DNA of 64,000 bases, from assembly GCF_030283145.1 (NCBI RefSeq), contig NZ_JASNWE010000004.1, positions 923,704-987,703 of the forward strand. The letters run 5' to 3'. The notes beneath the pieces are model-generated. The model did not search any database. It saw only the letters and a program-made list of their open reading frames with translations, and had not been told where the DNA came from. Made by a program: the position numbers and the translations under genes. Source of the stretch: Actinomadura xylanilytica (GTDB lineage: Bacteria > Actinomycetota > Actinomycetes > Streptosporangiales > Streptosporangiaceae). Shown piece by piece: positions 53,332-61,197 of this stretch. Numbering within the stretch: the first letter of the stretch is position 1; the number at the start of each line of letters is the position of its first letter.

Positions 53332-54981
53332 ATGGCAGACGGGCACGACTCGGATCGTGGCGACGCCGATCCCCTTGAGCGCTACTTCCGCCCGCGCCCC
53401 GCGGGCGGCGACGCCGCCGGCGACGGCGACGACATCGAAGGCGTGACCGTCGAGGGCGTCCCCGCGCCCCGGGTGGCGGTCGACAGGCCGCGCGGCCCGC
53501 GCCGGCCGGGCCCGGGGCTGAGCCCGCGGGCCGCGATGAGCGCCCGGCGGCAGCGCCGCTTCCTGATGGTGACCGGGACGATGTCGGCGTTCGTCCTGCT
53601 GACCTCCGGCGGCGCCTGGGCCTTCCAGAACTACGTGAGCGCGGCGATCGACAAGGTCAAGGTCGGCGGGCTCGGCAAGGGCGGCGACACGCCGAAGGGC
53701 GCGATGACCATCCTGGTCGCCGGCGTCGACCGCCGCGACGGGCTGACCAAGGAGCAGCAGCGCGCGGCCAAGCTGGGCCACGAGCCGGGCGAGCGGTCCG
53801 ACACCATGCTGCTGGTGCACGTCTCGCGCGACCACGACCGGATCTCCGTCGTGAGCCTGCCGCGCGACTCCTACGTCACCATCCCCGCGCACAAGTCCAA
53901 CGGCACCGAGGGCGCCAAGGGCGCGCGGATCGGGGCCCGTCCCGGCAAGCTCACCTGGGCCTACCAGTTCGGCGGCCCCGACCTGACCGTCGACACGATC
54001 AAGAAGTCCACCGGCGTGTCGATCGACCACTACGTCGAGGTCAACTTCTACGGCTTCGTTAACATGGTCGACGCGCTCGGCGGCGTGGACGTCTGCACCG
54101 AGCAGGCGATCAACGACAGGAAGAGCGGCCTCCAGCTCCCGTCCGGCAAGTCCCACGTCGACGGCCTCAAGGCGCTCGGCTTCGCCCGCGCCCGCTACAC
54201 CCTGACCGGCGGCAGCGACCTCGGCCGCATCGACCGCCAGCAGCAGTTCATGGCCTCGATGATGAAGCAGGCCCTGTCCACCAAGACCCTGAGCGACCCG
54301 GTGAAGTCGACCCGGTTCCTGAACGCGGCGCTCAAGTCGCTGCGGGTCGACCCGAAGCTCGCCAAGAACCTGCCGGGCCTGGCCGACCAGATGAAGGACC
54401 TGTCCACCGACAAGCTCACCTTCGGCAAGGTCCCCCTGTCCAACCCGGCCTACGACGTCGTGCTGTGGAACGCCGCGACCCCCCAGTCGACGGTGCAGTG
54501 GGACCAGGGCAAGGCCGACGACCTGTTCACCAAGATCCGCCGCGACCAGCCGATGGAGAAGGAGGACAAGCCCGAGCCGAGCCCGTCCCCCACCGCCGCG
54601 GACGCCCCCACCGTTCCCCCGGACGAGATCGAGCTGCGCGTCCTCAACGCGATCGGCACCAGGGGCCTGGCCACCCAGGCGGGCGCCAACCTGCACAAGG
54701 TCGGCTTCAAGACCACCGTGGTCCCGGGCGTGGCCCGCCGCGGCCTCCAGAAGACGGTGATCCAGTACGGTCCCGGCCGCAAGGACTCGGCCAAGACCGT
54801 CGCCGCCGCCATCCCCGGCGCCAAGATCAAGCAGATCGACTCGCTGGGCTCCCGCGTCCAGGTCCTGGTCGGCGCCAACTGGGACGGGGCCGAGAAGGTC
54901 AAGACCACCCCCTCGTCGTCGCCCACGTCCGAGAGCCCCGCCGCGGAGACCGGCACCGCCACCCAGAAGCTCTGCAAGTGA
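53332..54981 (+). CDS. LytR-CpsA-Psr (LCP) family protein, second copy
   Basis: A 549-residue LCP ligase. A 75-residue acidic/Pro-rich cytoplasmic tail is followed by one transmembrane helix (FLMVTGTMSAFVLLTSGGAW). The LCP domain (about 120-400) carries MTILVAGVDRRDG, RSDTMLLVHVS, VVSLPRDSYVTIP, FYGFVNMVDALGGVDVC and SDLGRIDRQQQF. A Pro/Ser linker and LytR_C domain follow (IELRVLNAIGTRGLATQAG). It differs from the LCP at 17.2 kb in linker and tail, so the two may attach different polymers. A GGGAGG site precedes the ATG. Confidence 0.92.
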   Translation: MADGHDSDRGDADPLERYFRPRPAGGDAAGDGDDIEGVTVEGVPAPRVAVDRPRGPRRPGPGLSPRAAMSARRQRRFLMVTGTMSAFVLLTSGGAWAFQNYVSAAIDKVKVGGLGKGGDTPKGAMTILVAGVDRRDGLTKEQQRAAKLGHEPGERSDTMLLVHVSRDHDRISVVSLPRDSYVTIPAHKSNGTEGAKGARIGARPGKLTWAYQFGGPDLTVDTIKKSTGVSIDHYVEVNFYGFVNMVDALGGVDVCTEQAINDRKSGLQLPSGKSHVDGLKALGFARARYTLTGGSDLGRIDRQQQFMASMMKQALSTKTLSDPVKSTRFLNAALKSLRVDPKLAKNLPGLADQMKDLSTDKLTFGKVPLSNPAYDVVLWNAATPQSTVQWDQGKADDLFTKIRRDQPMEKEDKPEPSPSPTAADAPTVPPDEIELRVLNAIGTRGLATQAGANLHKVGFKTTVVPGVARRGLQKTVIQYGPGRKDSAKTVAAAIPGAKIKQIDSLGSRVQVLVGANWDGAEKVKTTPSSSPTSESPAAETGTATQKLCK

Positions 54982-54985
54982 CCCG

Positions 54986-55015
54986 CCCGGCGGACGACTC
55001 CCACCGTCCGCCGGG
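54986..55015 (+). terminator. hairpin after the LCP gene
   Basis: An 11-bp perfect stem (CCCGGCGGACG with CGTCCGCCGGG) closes an 8-base loop, five bases past the LCP stop. Confidence 0.7.
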
Positions 55016-55123
55016 CCGTCCCGGGCTCGCCGCGTCATGGGCCGGGCAGATTCCCTGACATCGCCCGTGACATCCGGCTCTGCCCCGACATAAGAGGGCA
55101 GACGGCCAGGGACGGGGGAATGC

Positions 55124-55633
55124 GTGCGCGGTGACGTGGATTTCACGCGGATGTTCGAGGAGCACTACGAAGCGGTGCTGCGCTACGCCTGGCGGCGGGT
55201 CGGGGCCACCGACGCGTCCGATGTCGCCGCCGAGACCTTCCGCATCGCGTGGGAGAAGCGCAGCCGCTGCCCGGTGGACAAGCCGCTGCCCTGGCTCTAC
55301 GCCACCGCGCGCAACGTGACGCAGAACCTGCGCCGCCGCGAACGCCGCCGCGAGGCCCTGCCGCTGCATGAGGACGCCGCGTCCGAGACCGACCACGCCG
55401 GCGCCGTGGTGAACCGCGAGGCGGCGATCGCCGCGTTGAACACCCTCAAGCCCGCCGACCGCGAGCTCGTCCTGCTGGTCTCCTGGGAGGGCCTCGATCT
55501 GCGCCAGGCGGCGGCGGTGGTCGGCATCACCCGCGCGGCGGCCGGGATGCGCCTGCACCGGGCCCGCGACCACCTGCGCCGCGCGCTCGCGGGCACGCCG
55601 GAGCCCGCCGCCTACGAGGAGAGGTTCTCATGA
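55124..55633 (+). CDS. ECF-type RNA polymerase sigma factor
   Basis: A 169-residue sigma-70 family protein. Region 2 is FTRMFEEHYEAVLRYAWRRV through AAETFRIAWEK and PLPWLYATARNVTQNLRRRE. Region 4 is LVLLVSWEGLDLRQAAAVVG through MRLHRARDHLRR. The spacing is that of ECF sigmas. GTG 55124 is preceded by GGGGGAA; the ATG at 55119 is out of frame and stops within four codons. Its stop overlaps the next start (ATGA at 55630), which suggests a regulator pair. Confidence 0.9.
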   Translation: MRGDVDFTRMFEEHYEAVLRYAWRRVGATDASDVAAETFRIAWEKRSRCPVDKPLPWLYATARNVTQNLRRRERRREALPLHEDAASETDHAGAVVNREAAIAALNTLKPADRELVLLVSWEGLDLRQAAAVVGITRAAAGMRLHRARDHLRRALAGTPEPAAYEERFS

Positions 55634-56502
55634 ACGACATCGAACAGATCAGAGCCATGATCGGTGAGCACGACCCGGCCCGGGACGTCCGCGCGACGGG
55701 AGCGCAGGGCATCCTGGACGAGGTGACCCGGGCCGCGGCACCGCCCGCGCGGCGTCGGCGCCGGCGCCTGGCCTTCGCCCTGCCGGCCACGGCGGCGCTC
55801 GCGGCCTCGCTCGTCGCCGTGTCCGCCATCGGCTGGCCCTCCACGCCGATGGGCCCGCGGCCGGCCCAGGCGCTGTCCCTGCACCGGACGGGAGGGAGCA
55901 TCGAGGTGCGGATCATCGACCCGGACGCGGACCCGGCCCGCTACCGCCGGGAGTTCGCCGCGGCGGGCCTGGACGTGGACCTGCGGATGCTGCCCGCCTC
56001 CCCCGGCCTCGTCGGCCGGATGGCCTCCTACAGCGCGCCCGGAACGCGCGTCCCTCCCCCCATCAAGGTGCTCGACGCCGACCGGGCCTGCGGCGACACG
56101 TGGTGCCCGTCCGGCGTCAGCCTCCCGAAGGGCCTGAGGCAGCGGATCGAGCTGACGTTCGGCCGGCCGGCCAGGCCCGGCGAGGGCTACGTGCTCACCG
56201 GGTCGGCGGGGTCCGGCAAGGGCTACTCGATCACCGGCGATCCGAAGGCGCCCCACGAACCGCTCGCCGGCCTGACGCTCCGCGACCGGACCGTGGCCGA
56301 CGTCCGCCGCGACCTCGCCGCACGCCGGTTCCCGGTAGGCCGCTACCTGGCCGCCCCGCCCGAGCCGCGCCCGGCGCAGTGGTCCTACGACGAGCACGTC
56401 CTCAAGCCCGCGGACGTGTCGGGCACCTGGTACGTGACCGACGCGTGGCTCGGCAGGACCAAGGGCACCGTCGAACTCGCCGTCGCCCCCACCAAGCGCT
56501 GA
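55630..56502 (+). CDS. Single-pass membrane protein coupled to the ECF sigma factor (putative anti-sigma)
   Basis: A 290-residue protein. A cytoplasmic N-terminus of about 50 residues (IEQIRAMIGEHDPARDVRAT) and an Arg-rich stop-transfer precede one membrane helix (LAFALPATAALAASLVAVSA). An extracytoplasmic domain of about 210 residues follows, with one Cys pair in ACGDTWCPSG. Translational coupling to the sigma gene and this topology suggest an anti-sigma factor or signal receptor, but the zinc-binding HxxxCxxC motif of ZAS anti-sigmas is absent. Similar CU044_5270-type partners are common in actinomycetes. Confidence 0.65.
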   Translation: MNDIEQIRAMIGEHDPARDVRATGAQGILDEVTRAAAPPARRRRRRLAFALPATAALAASLVAVSAIGWPSTPMGPRPAQALSLHRTGGSIEVRIIDPDADPARYRREFAAAGLDVDLRMLPASPGLVGRMASYSAPGTRVPPPIKVLDADRACGDTWCPSGVSLPKGLRQRIELTFGRPARPGEGYVLTGSAGSGKGYSITGDPKAPHEPLAGLTLRDRTVADVRRDLAARRFPVGRYLAAPPEPRPAQWSYDEHVLKPADVSGTWYVTDAWLGRTKGTVELAVAPTKR

Positions 56503-56507
56503 GGCGC

Positions 56508-57458
56508 TCACGTGGATTCGACCCGTCCGAGCGGGTCGGGGCCGGCCGTCAGCGCGTCACGCGCCGCCTGCCAGGCGGGGTCCCCGGGGTAGAGCTCGCT
56601 GCGGAGGTAGGCCCAGGTGAGCCGCTGGACGGCGGCCACTCGCTCGGGGTTCTCGTCCGTGGTCTCGGCGACGTCGTATCCGGAGATCCCGCCGAGCCCG
56701 TGCTCGGCGCCGAACAGGGTGAGCAGGGACTTGGGGCCCGGGGAGAGGAAGTACGGGTCGGCGTGCCAGTCCGGCCCCTGGACCGTCAGGTGGGCGGAGG
56801 CGTCCTTGTCGCCGGCGACCACGAGCGTGGGGGTCGTCATCGTGGAGAAGTCCGGGGTCAGCATGAAGAGGTAGTTCTCGGCCGCGAACCTGCTGAGGGC
56901 GTCGCCGCCTCGGCCGGGCGCGGCGAGCAGGACGCCCGCCTTGATCCGAGGCTCGGCCAGGTTCACTTCGGTTCCGTCGTCCGGGTCGGTGAGCCGGGCG
57001 CCCAGCAGCAGGCTCGCGGTGTGCCCGCCCATCGAGTGCCCGGCCACGGCGACCCTGTCGTGGTCCAGGCGCCCGCTGAGCTGCGGGACGGCGGCCTCGA
57101 TCTCGTCGAGCCGGTCGAGGACGAGCGTCATGTCCTCGGCCCGTGACCGCCAGTACAGGGGCGCCCCGGGGGTGCCGTGGTCCAGGCTCAGCGTCGTGGA
57201 GCTCAGATGGGTGGGCTGGATCACGGCGAAGCCGTGCGCCGCCCAGAAGTCGACGAGGGGGGCGTAGCCGTTCAGCGAGGAGAGGTTGTTCGAGTGGCCC
57301 TGGCCGTGCGACAGGAGGATGACCGGCAGGTCGCCCCCGGTCACGGGCACGGAGACCCGCATCTCCAGGTCGACGGCCCGGCCGGGTGCCGGCAGCACCA
57401 CCGGACCGACCGACAGGACCGGAGTGGGCGGGCTGAAGGCATGGGTCGATTCGCTCAC
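56508..57458 (-). CDS. Alpha/beta hydrolase (PAF-acetylhydrolase/chlorophyllase-like)
   Basis: A 316-residue serine hydrolase. The oxyanion strand is LPVILLSHGQGHSNNLSSLN, the nucleophile elbow is GHSMGGH (Ser near residue 142), the acid lies in VVAGDKDAS, and the His in LFGAEHGLGG. No signal peptide is evident. GTG 57458 has AAGGGA about nine bases upstream, while an ATG at 57476 has no site. It is divergent from a TetR gene with two matching operator-like palindromes between them, so it is probably the repressed target. The substrate is unknown. Confidence 0.82.
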   Translation of the reverse strand: MSESTHAFSPPTPVLSVGPVVLPAPGRAVDLEMRVSVPVTGGDLPVILLSHGQGHSNNLSSLNGYAPLVDFWAAHGFAVIQPTHLSSTTLSLDHGTPGAPLYWRSRAEDMTLVLDRLDEIEAAVPQLSGRLDHDRVAVAGHSMGGHTASLLLGARLTDPDDGTEVNLAEPRIKAGVLLAAPGRGGDALSRFAAENYLFMLTPDFSTMTTPTLVVAGDKDASAHLTVQGPDWHADPYFLSPGPKSLLTLFGAEHGLGGISGYDVAETTDENPERVAAVQRLTWAYLRSELYPGDPAWQAARDALTAGPDPLGRVEST

Positions 57459-57546
57459 GGTGCGTGTTCCCTTCATGGGCCTCTGCCGCCGGTCCCGTTC
57501 GGCCGGCGGAGGCGTTCAGGCGCGTCCGGCTTCAGCTAGACTAAAG

Positions 57547-57585
57547 CGGAGCGTTGTTCCGATTAACATACGGAGCAGTGTTCCG
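57547..57585. promoter_or_regulatory. twin TetR operator candidates
   Basis: Two 15-bp near-palindromes, CGGAGCGTTGTTCCG (57547-57561) and CGGAGCAGTGTTCCG (57571-57585), lie 24 bases apart centre to centre in the hydrolase/TetR divergent region. Both share CGGA...TCCG ends. The surrounding sequence is unusually AT-rich, consistent with overlapping promoters. Confidence 0.75.
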
Positions 57586-57616
57586 TTTTGTCAACCGGGG
57601 CCGGAAGGAGAGCGTG

Positions 57617-58210
57617 GTGCCCACTACAGGCCAGTCCGGAGAGGTACCGGCCCGGCGCAAGCGCGCCGACGCGGTGCGCAACCAGCAGGCGCTTCTCGCC
57701 GCCGCCGCCGCGGTGTTCGTCACCTCCGGCGTGGACGCGCCGATCCGCGAGATCGCGGCCAAGGCGGGCGTCGGGATGGGCACGATCTACCGCCACTTCC
57801 CGACCCGGGCGGACCTCGTCGTCGCCGTCTACCGCCACCAGGTCGAGGCATGCGCCGAGGCCGGCCCGAGCCTGCTGGACAGCGCCGGCTCCCCGTTCGC
57901 GGCACTCCGCCAGTGGGTCGACCTCTTCGTCGACTTCCTGGTCACCAAGCACGGGCTCGCCAACGCGCTGCAATCGGACGACAGCGGCTTCGAGGCGCTG
58001 CACACCTACTTCCTCGACCGCCTGGTGCCCGTCTGCGCGCACCTGCTCGACGCCGCGGCCGACGCCGGCGAGATCAGGCCCGGCACGCACGCGTTCGAGC
58101 TGATGCGCGGCATCGGCAACCTCTGCATCGGGCATGACACCGATCCCCGCTACGACCCCCGCCGCCTGGTCGACCTGCTCCTTCGGGGACTACAGGCGGC
58201 GACACCTTGA
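57617..58210 (+). CDS. TetR/AcrR family transcriptional regulator
   Basis: A 197-residue repressor. The helix-turn-helix occupies residues about 18-65 (RNQQALLAAAAAVFVTSGVD, IREIAAKAGVGMGTIYRHFP). The C-terminal domain resembles the SbtR-type ligand-binding fold (FAALRQWVDLFVDFLVTKHG). GTG 57617 lies six bases after GGAAGGAG; the GTG three bases earlier is too close. It likely binds the twin palindromes just upstream and controls itself and the hydrolase. Confidence 0.9.
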   Translation: MPTTGQSGEVPARRKRADAVRNQQALLAAAAAVFVTSGVDAPIREIAAKAGVGMGTIYRHFPTRADLVVAVYRHQVEACAEAGPSLLDSAGSPFAALRQWVDLFVDFLVTKHGLANALQSDDSGFEALHTYFLDRLVPVCAHLLDAAADAGEIRPGTHAFELMRGIGNLCIGHDTDPRYDPRRLVDLLLRGLQAATP

Positions 58211-58278
58211 TCTCAAGTGCACTTGAGGTCCCACTCTGCGCCCCTGTTACGGACTGTCACGAACCAAGAAGATGGACG

Positions 58279-58407
58279 ATGGTCTTCACAGCAGCAGAGC
58301 GCGACTACCTGGAGGGGCAGTTGCTGGGACGGCTGGCCGCGATCGGGCCGGACGGACGCGCCGCCACGCCGCAGCGGAGCGGCCAGGGTTCTAGGCTCGC
58401 GGTGTGA
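58279..58407 (+). pseudogene. N-terminal stub of an F420-dependent PPOX-class oxidoreductase
   Basis: The frame begins MVFTAAERDYLEGQLLGRLA and continues AIGPDGR, the usual start of actinobacterial PPOX-class F420-dependent enzymes. It then turns to unrelated residues and stops after 42 codons. The flavin-binding barrel is missing. The stop overlaps the HAD start (GTGA at 58404), so the stub might still drive translation of the next gene. Confidence 0.6.
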
Positions 58408-59048
58408 TCACGTCCGTCGTCTTCGACATCGGCGAGACCCTGGTGGACGACACCCGGGAATGGCACGCGTGGGCCCGCTGGCTCGGCGTTCCATCGCACA
58501 CGATGTCCGCGCTCGTCGGCGCCGTCACCGCGCTGGGACGCGACAACGCCGACGCCTTGCGCCTCGTCCGCCCTGGTCTGGACCTGTCCGCCGAACGCCG
58601 TGCCCGTGCCGCCGCCGGGCAGGGCGAGGACCTTACCGAAGACGACCTCTACCCGGACGTCCGTCCCGCACTGGCCGAGCTTCGCCGACAGGGCCACTGG
58701 GTCGGTCTCGCGGGCAACCAGACCGCGCGTGCCGGCATGCTGCTCCGCGCGCTGGGCCTGCCGGCCGACGCGATCGCCGCCTCCGAGGAGTGGGGGGTGG
58801 CCAAGCCGGACCCCGCGTTCTTCGAGCGTCTCATCGAGTGGACGCCGGGCGAGCCAGAAGAGATCGTGTACGTGGGCGACCATCCCGCCAACGACATCGG
58901 GCCGGCGAACGCCGCCGGGCTACGGACGGCGATGGTACGGCGCGGACCGTGGGGCCACCTGTGGGCCGACGACCCTGCGGGTGGAGGCGCGGCCGACTGG
59001 CTCGTCAACTCCCTGACCGATCTTCCGGCCCTGCTGACGACCTCCTGA
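58404..59048 (+). CDS. HAD-superfamily hydrolase
   Basis: A 214-residue HAD protein. Motif I is VVFDIGETLVD (D8), with Gly in place of the second Asp typical of phosphatases. Motif II is VGLAGNQTA, the Lys is in WGVAKPDPAFF, and motif IV is VYVGDHPANDIG. The altered motif I occurs in dehalogenase-like and some uncharacterised HADs, so phosphatase activity is uncertain. Its start overlaps a truncated PPOX stub. A cytoplasmic location is expected. Confidence 0.82.
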   Translation: MITSVVFDIGETLVDDTREWHAWARWLGVPSHTMSALVGAVTALGRDNADALRLVRPGLDLSAERRARAAAGQGEDLTEDDLYPDVRPALAELRRQGHWVGLAGNQTARAGMLLRALGLPADAIAASEEWGVAKPDPAFFERLIEWTPGEPEEIVYVGDHPANDIGPANAAGLRTAMVRRGPWGHLWADDPAGGGAADWLVNSLTDLPALLTTS

Positions 59049-59112
59049 CATCCCGGCCATGTGGCGCCCGTCCGGGTACGGTTCCGATTGAACCGACCCT
59101 TCGGAGACGCGA

Positions 59113-60303
59113 GTGAATGCGGAACGGCGAACCAATGACCGCATCGCGGCCACGCGCACCGCACGACGTCTCACCCAGCGGCAACTCGCGGAGTCGGCCC
59201 ACATCTCGCTCAGCCTCATTCGCAAGATCGAGCAGGGCCGCCGTCCGGCGAGCGATCAAGCGCTGGAGGCCATCGCCAGTGCCCTCGGCGTCCAGCCCGA
59301 TGCACTGACAGGCCGCCGCCTCGATACCGATAGCCGGGTACACGCGGCCATCCCGAGCCTCCGTACCGTCATCGACGCCTACGACCTACCCGAAGACGGC
59401 CTCATCCGCCCACTGGACCAGCTCCGCAAGGCGGCGGATGAGGCGACGAGGCTGCGCCTGGCATCGCAGTACACACGGCTCGTGGAGACCTTGCCTCCTC
59501 TCCTGGCCGAACTGACGCGCGCTGCTCATGGCGCTCATGGCTTCCAACTCCAGGCCACTGCGGGACTCTTGGCCGTCGCGTACCGGGCTGCCGACGCCGT
59601 CGCCTACAAGTACGGGTACTACGACCTGTCCGCGCGTCTGGTCGAGCTGATGCGCCGAGCCTCCGATATGGCCGATGACCCCGCTCTACGGGCGACGGCG
59701 GCTTACGTCCGCACCGAGGTGTTCTTCGCGAGTTGCAATCTCACGCCCGCCATGCGCGCCCTTGAAAGCGCCATCGATGAGATCCCACAGCAAGGAACCC
59801 CGGTGACACGGGCAGCAGCGGGCTCTCTGCACATGCGGGCCGCAGTCGTCGCCGCCCGGTCGACCGATGATCCTGCGGCCGTGGACGAGCACCTTGCACA
59901 CGCCCAACGTCTCGCGGCATCGGTGCCAGAGGGCATATACAACGGGACCGCCTTTGGTCCGGCGTCCCTTCGCGTACACGAGATCGCCGTCGCGGTGGAA
60001 CTGGGTGACGCGTCGCGCGCCCTGAACGTAGCCGAGTCATCCGTGGACGAGACAGACCGCACGACACTGGCTGGACTACCCGCGGAGCGGTCTTCGCACT
60101 ACCTGATCGACCTTGCGCGCGCCCGGCTCTGGCTGGGGCTCCGCGATGAGGCGTTCCAGTCGCTCCAGGCGGCCCGAAAGATCGCACCCCAGCACGTTCG
60201 CGAGCATCCACATGTCCGAGATGCTCTCGTAACGCTACTGCGCCTGCATTTCGCCCCACCGCACGCCTTGGTCACCTTCGCGGAGTGGGCGCACGCGATT
60301 TAG
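59113..60303 (+). CDS. XRE-family regulator with C-terminal TPR-like domain
   Basis: A 396-residue protein. Residues 8-68 form an XRE helix-turn-helix (RLTQRQLAESAHISLSLIRK, IEQGRRPASDQALEAIASAL). The remainder is all-helical with TPR-like repeats (AVYRAADAVAYKYGYYDLSA-type segments, LIDLARARLWLGLRDEAFQS). This architecture is common in actinomycetes and sometimes senses peptides. GTG 59113 follows GGAG by seven bases. A perfect 19-bp palindrome lies 15 bases past its stop, upstream of a small-ORF operon that it may control. Confidence 0.85.
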   Translation: MNAERRTNDRIAATRTARRLTQRQLAESAHISLSLIRKIEQGRRPASDQALEAIASALGVQPDALTGRRLDTDSRVHAAIPSLRTVIDAYDLPEDGLIRPLDQLRKAADEATRLRLASQYTRLVETLPPLLAELTRAAHGAHGFQLQATAGLLAVAYRAADAVAYKYGYYDLSARLVELMRRASDMADDPALRATAAYVRTEVFFASCNLTPAMRALESAIDEIPQQGTPVTRAAAGSLHMRAAVVAARSTDDPAAVDEHLAHAQRLAASVPEGIYNGTAFGPASLRVHEIAVAVELGDASRALNVAESSVDETDRTTLAGLPAERSSHYLIDLARARLWLGLRDEAFQSLQAARKIAPQHVREHPHVRDALVTLLRLHFAPPHALVTFAEWAHAI

Positions 60304-60317
60304 CCGGCTCACAGCCG

Positions 60318-60336
60318 GTGACACACGATGTGTCAC
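60318..60336. promoter_or_regulatory. perfect 19-bp palindrome, candidate XRE operator
   Basis: GTGACACA and TGTGTCAC flank CGA in a perfect inverted repeat. It sits between the XRE stop (60303) and the small-ORF operon (60466). Its symmetry and position fit a dimeric regulator binding site. Confidence 0.65.
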
Positions 60337-60403
60337 TCGCATGCCTTGCAGAGCATCAGCATCAGAGAGGTCGGCATCACATGCCGCTTCCCGAAGACAC
60401 GAC

Positions 60404-60442
60404 GGCCCCGGCCGGTGCTGCGAACACCGGTGCTCCGGGGCC
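60404..60442 (+). terminator. two-tier hairpin before the small-ORF operon
   Basis: An outer 8-bp stem (GGCCCCGG with CCGGGGCC) encloses a 6-bp stem (CCGGTG with CACCGG), with a 4-base bulge on one side. It ends 23 bases before the ATG at 60466. It could terminate XRE transcription or act as an attenuator in the leader of the next operon. Confidence 0.6.
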
Positions 60443-60465
60443 TGACCAGGAACGAGGTCCTGGCT

Positions 60466-60723
60466 ATGAGCAACCCACTGGAACCGCCTGAATTGTTCGC
60501 GTGGGACGCCGAGCAAGCGGGCGGCGTGACCGACGACTACGGAAGAGCGATCGGCCACGTCCACCGAGCTCTTGCCGACGCGCCCGCCGGAGCGTCCGGA
60601 ATCGTCCGTCAGGTCCGGCTGGGCGGAGCCAGCGGTGTCCGCTACATCACGCTCGGCGTGGTCGGGCTGGCCCGGCGGGACGAGGCATCCGGTGCGGTGG
60701 AGTGGACGGACGGGACAAGGTGA
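60466..60723 (+). CDS. small hypothetical protein, first of three overlapping ORFs
   Basis: An 85-residue protein with no recognised family, starting MSNPLEPPELFAWDAEQAGG. It contains a predicted beta segment GVRYITLGVVGLARRDE. GAGG lies about eight bases before the ATG. Its stop overlaps the next start (GTGA at 60720). There is no signal peptide or membrane segment. Confidence 0.6.
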   Translation: MSNPLEPPELFAWDAEQAGGVTDDYGRAIGHVHRALADAPAGASGIVRQVRLGGASGVRYITLGVVGLARRDEASGAVEWTDGTR

Positions 60724-60947
60724 GCCCCGCCCAAGCCGGGGAGGACCGTCCCGACGCGTTCACGGCCATCCCGGAGTTCACGGTGACGTGGCTCCCCGAT
60801 GGAACGTGGCGTGGGCGGTATCACGTCGATCCGGCGCTGGTCATCGATAGGAACACCTGGCCGGAACTGCAGGCGGCGTGCCGCGACGCGCGCCTCAAGC
60901 GGAGCCGGCCCCGCGCCGCCGAACAGACGACGGAGGCAGGCACATGA
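60720..60947 (+). CDS. small hypothetical protein, second of three overlapping ORFs
   Basis: A 75-residue protein of unknown family. The centre, FTVTWLPDGTWRGRYHVDPA, looks like two beta strands, and the C-terminus is basic (RLKRSRPRAAEQ). It is translationally coupled on both sides (GTGA at 60720, ATGA at 60944). Confidence 0.6.
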   Translation: MSPAQAGEDRPDAFTAIPEFTVTWLPDGTWRGRYHVDPALVIDRNTWPELQAACRDARLKRSRPRAAEQTTEAGT

Positions 60948-61024
60948 GCGTGGCAGATTCCGCGCGCCCCGCCCGGCACGCTAGGAAGAGCAGCCCCCGA
61001 CGGACGCGCGTCAACATCTTCTGA
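60944..61024 (+). CDS. 26-residue basic peptide ORF, third in the overlapping set
   Basis: A tiny frame beginning MSVADSARPARHARKSS, rich in Arg/Lys/Ser and ending VNIF, with its ATG overlapping the previous stop. A strong hairpin starts at its stop codon. It is too short to judge by codon bias. It may be a real peptide, a decayed gene end or chance, but the ordered overlap and terminator support expression. Confidence 0.4.
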   Translation: MSVADSARPARHARKSSPRRTRVNIF

Positions 61025-61056
61025 CCGGTCGGCGCTTTCACCGCCGCCGACCGGTC
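61023..61056 (+). terminator. hairpin closing the small-ORF operon
   Basis: A perfect 12-bp stem (GACCGGTCGGCG with CGCCGACCGGTC) closes a 10-base loop and begins within the last stop codon. The remaining gap to 61197 shows no gene. Confidence 0.75.
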
Positions 61057-61197
61057 TGGGCGATCGATCATTCTCGACCCGCACGGGGACGCGCTCGTCC
61101 TCACCCGATGTCCACACGGCGCGCCGGGGCCTCATGGCTGTGCGATGCGGGGCGTGGCTCTGGTCTCGCATGAAGGGCCGCACCGGCCTGTGGTCGC

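Noticed and set aside
60466..60947. Reading the small ORFs as a lanthipeptide (FxLD-type) precursor cluster
   Set aside because: No FxLD leader motif, no Cys/Ser/Thr-rich core and no LanB/LanC-like enzyme nearby.
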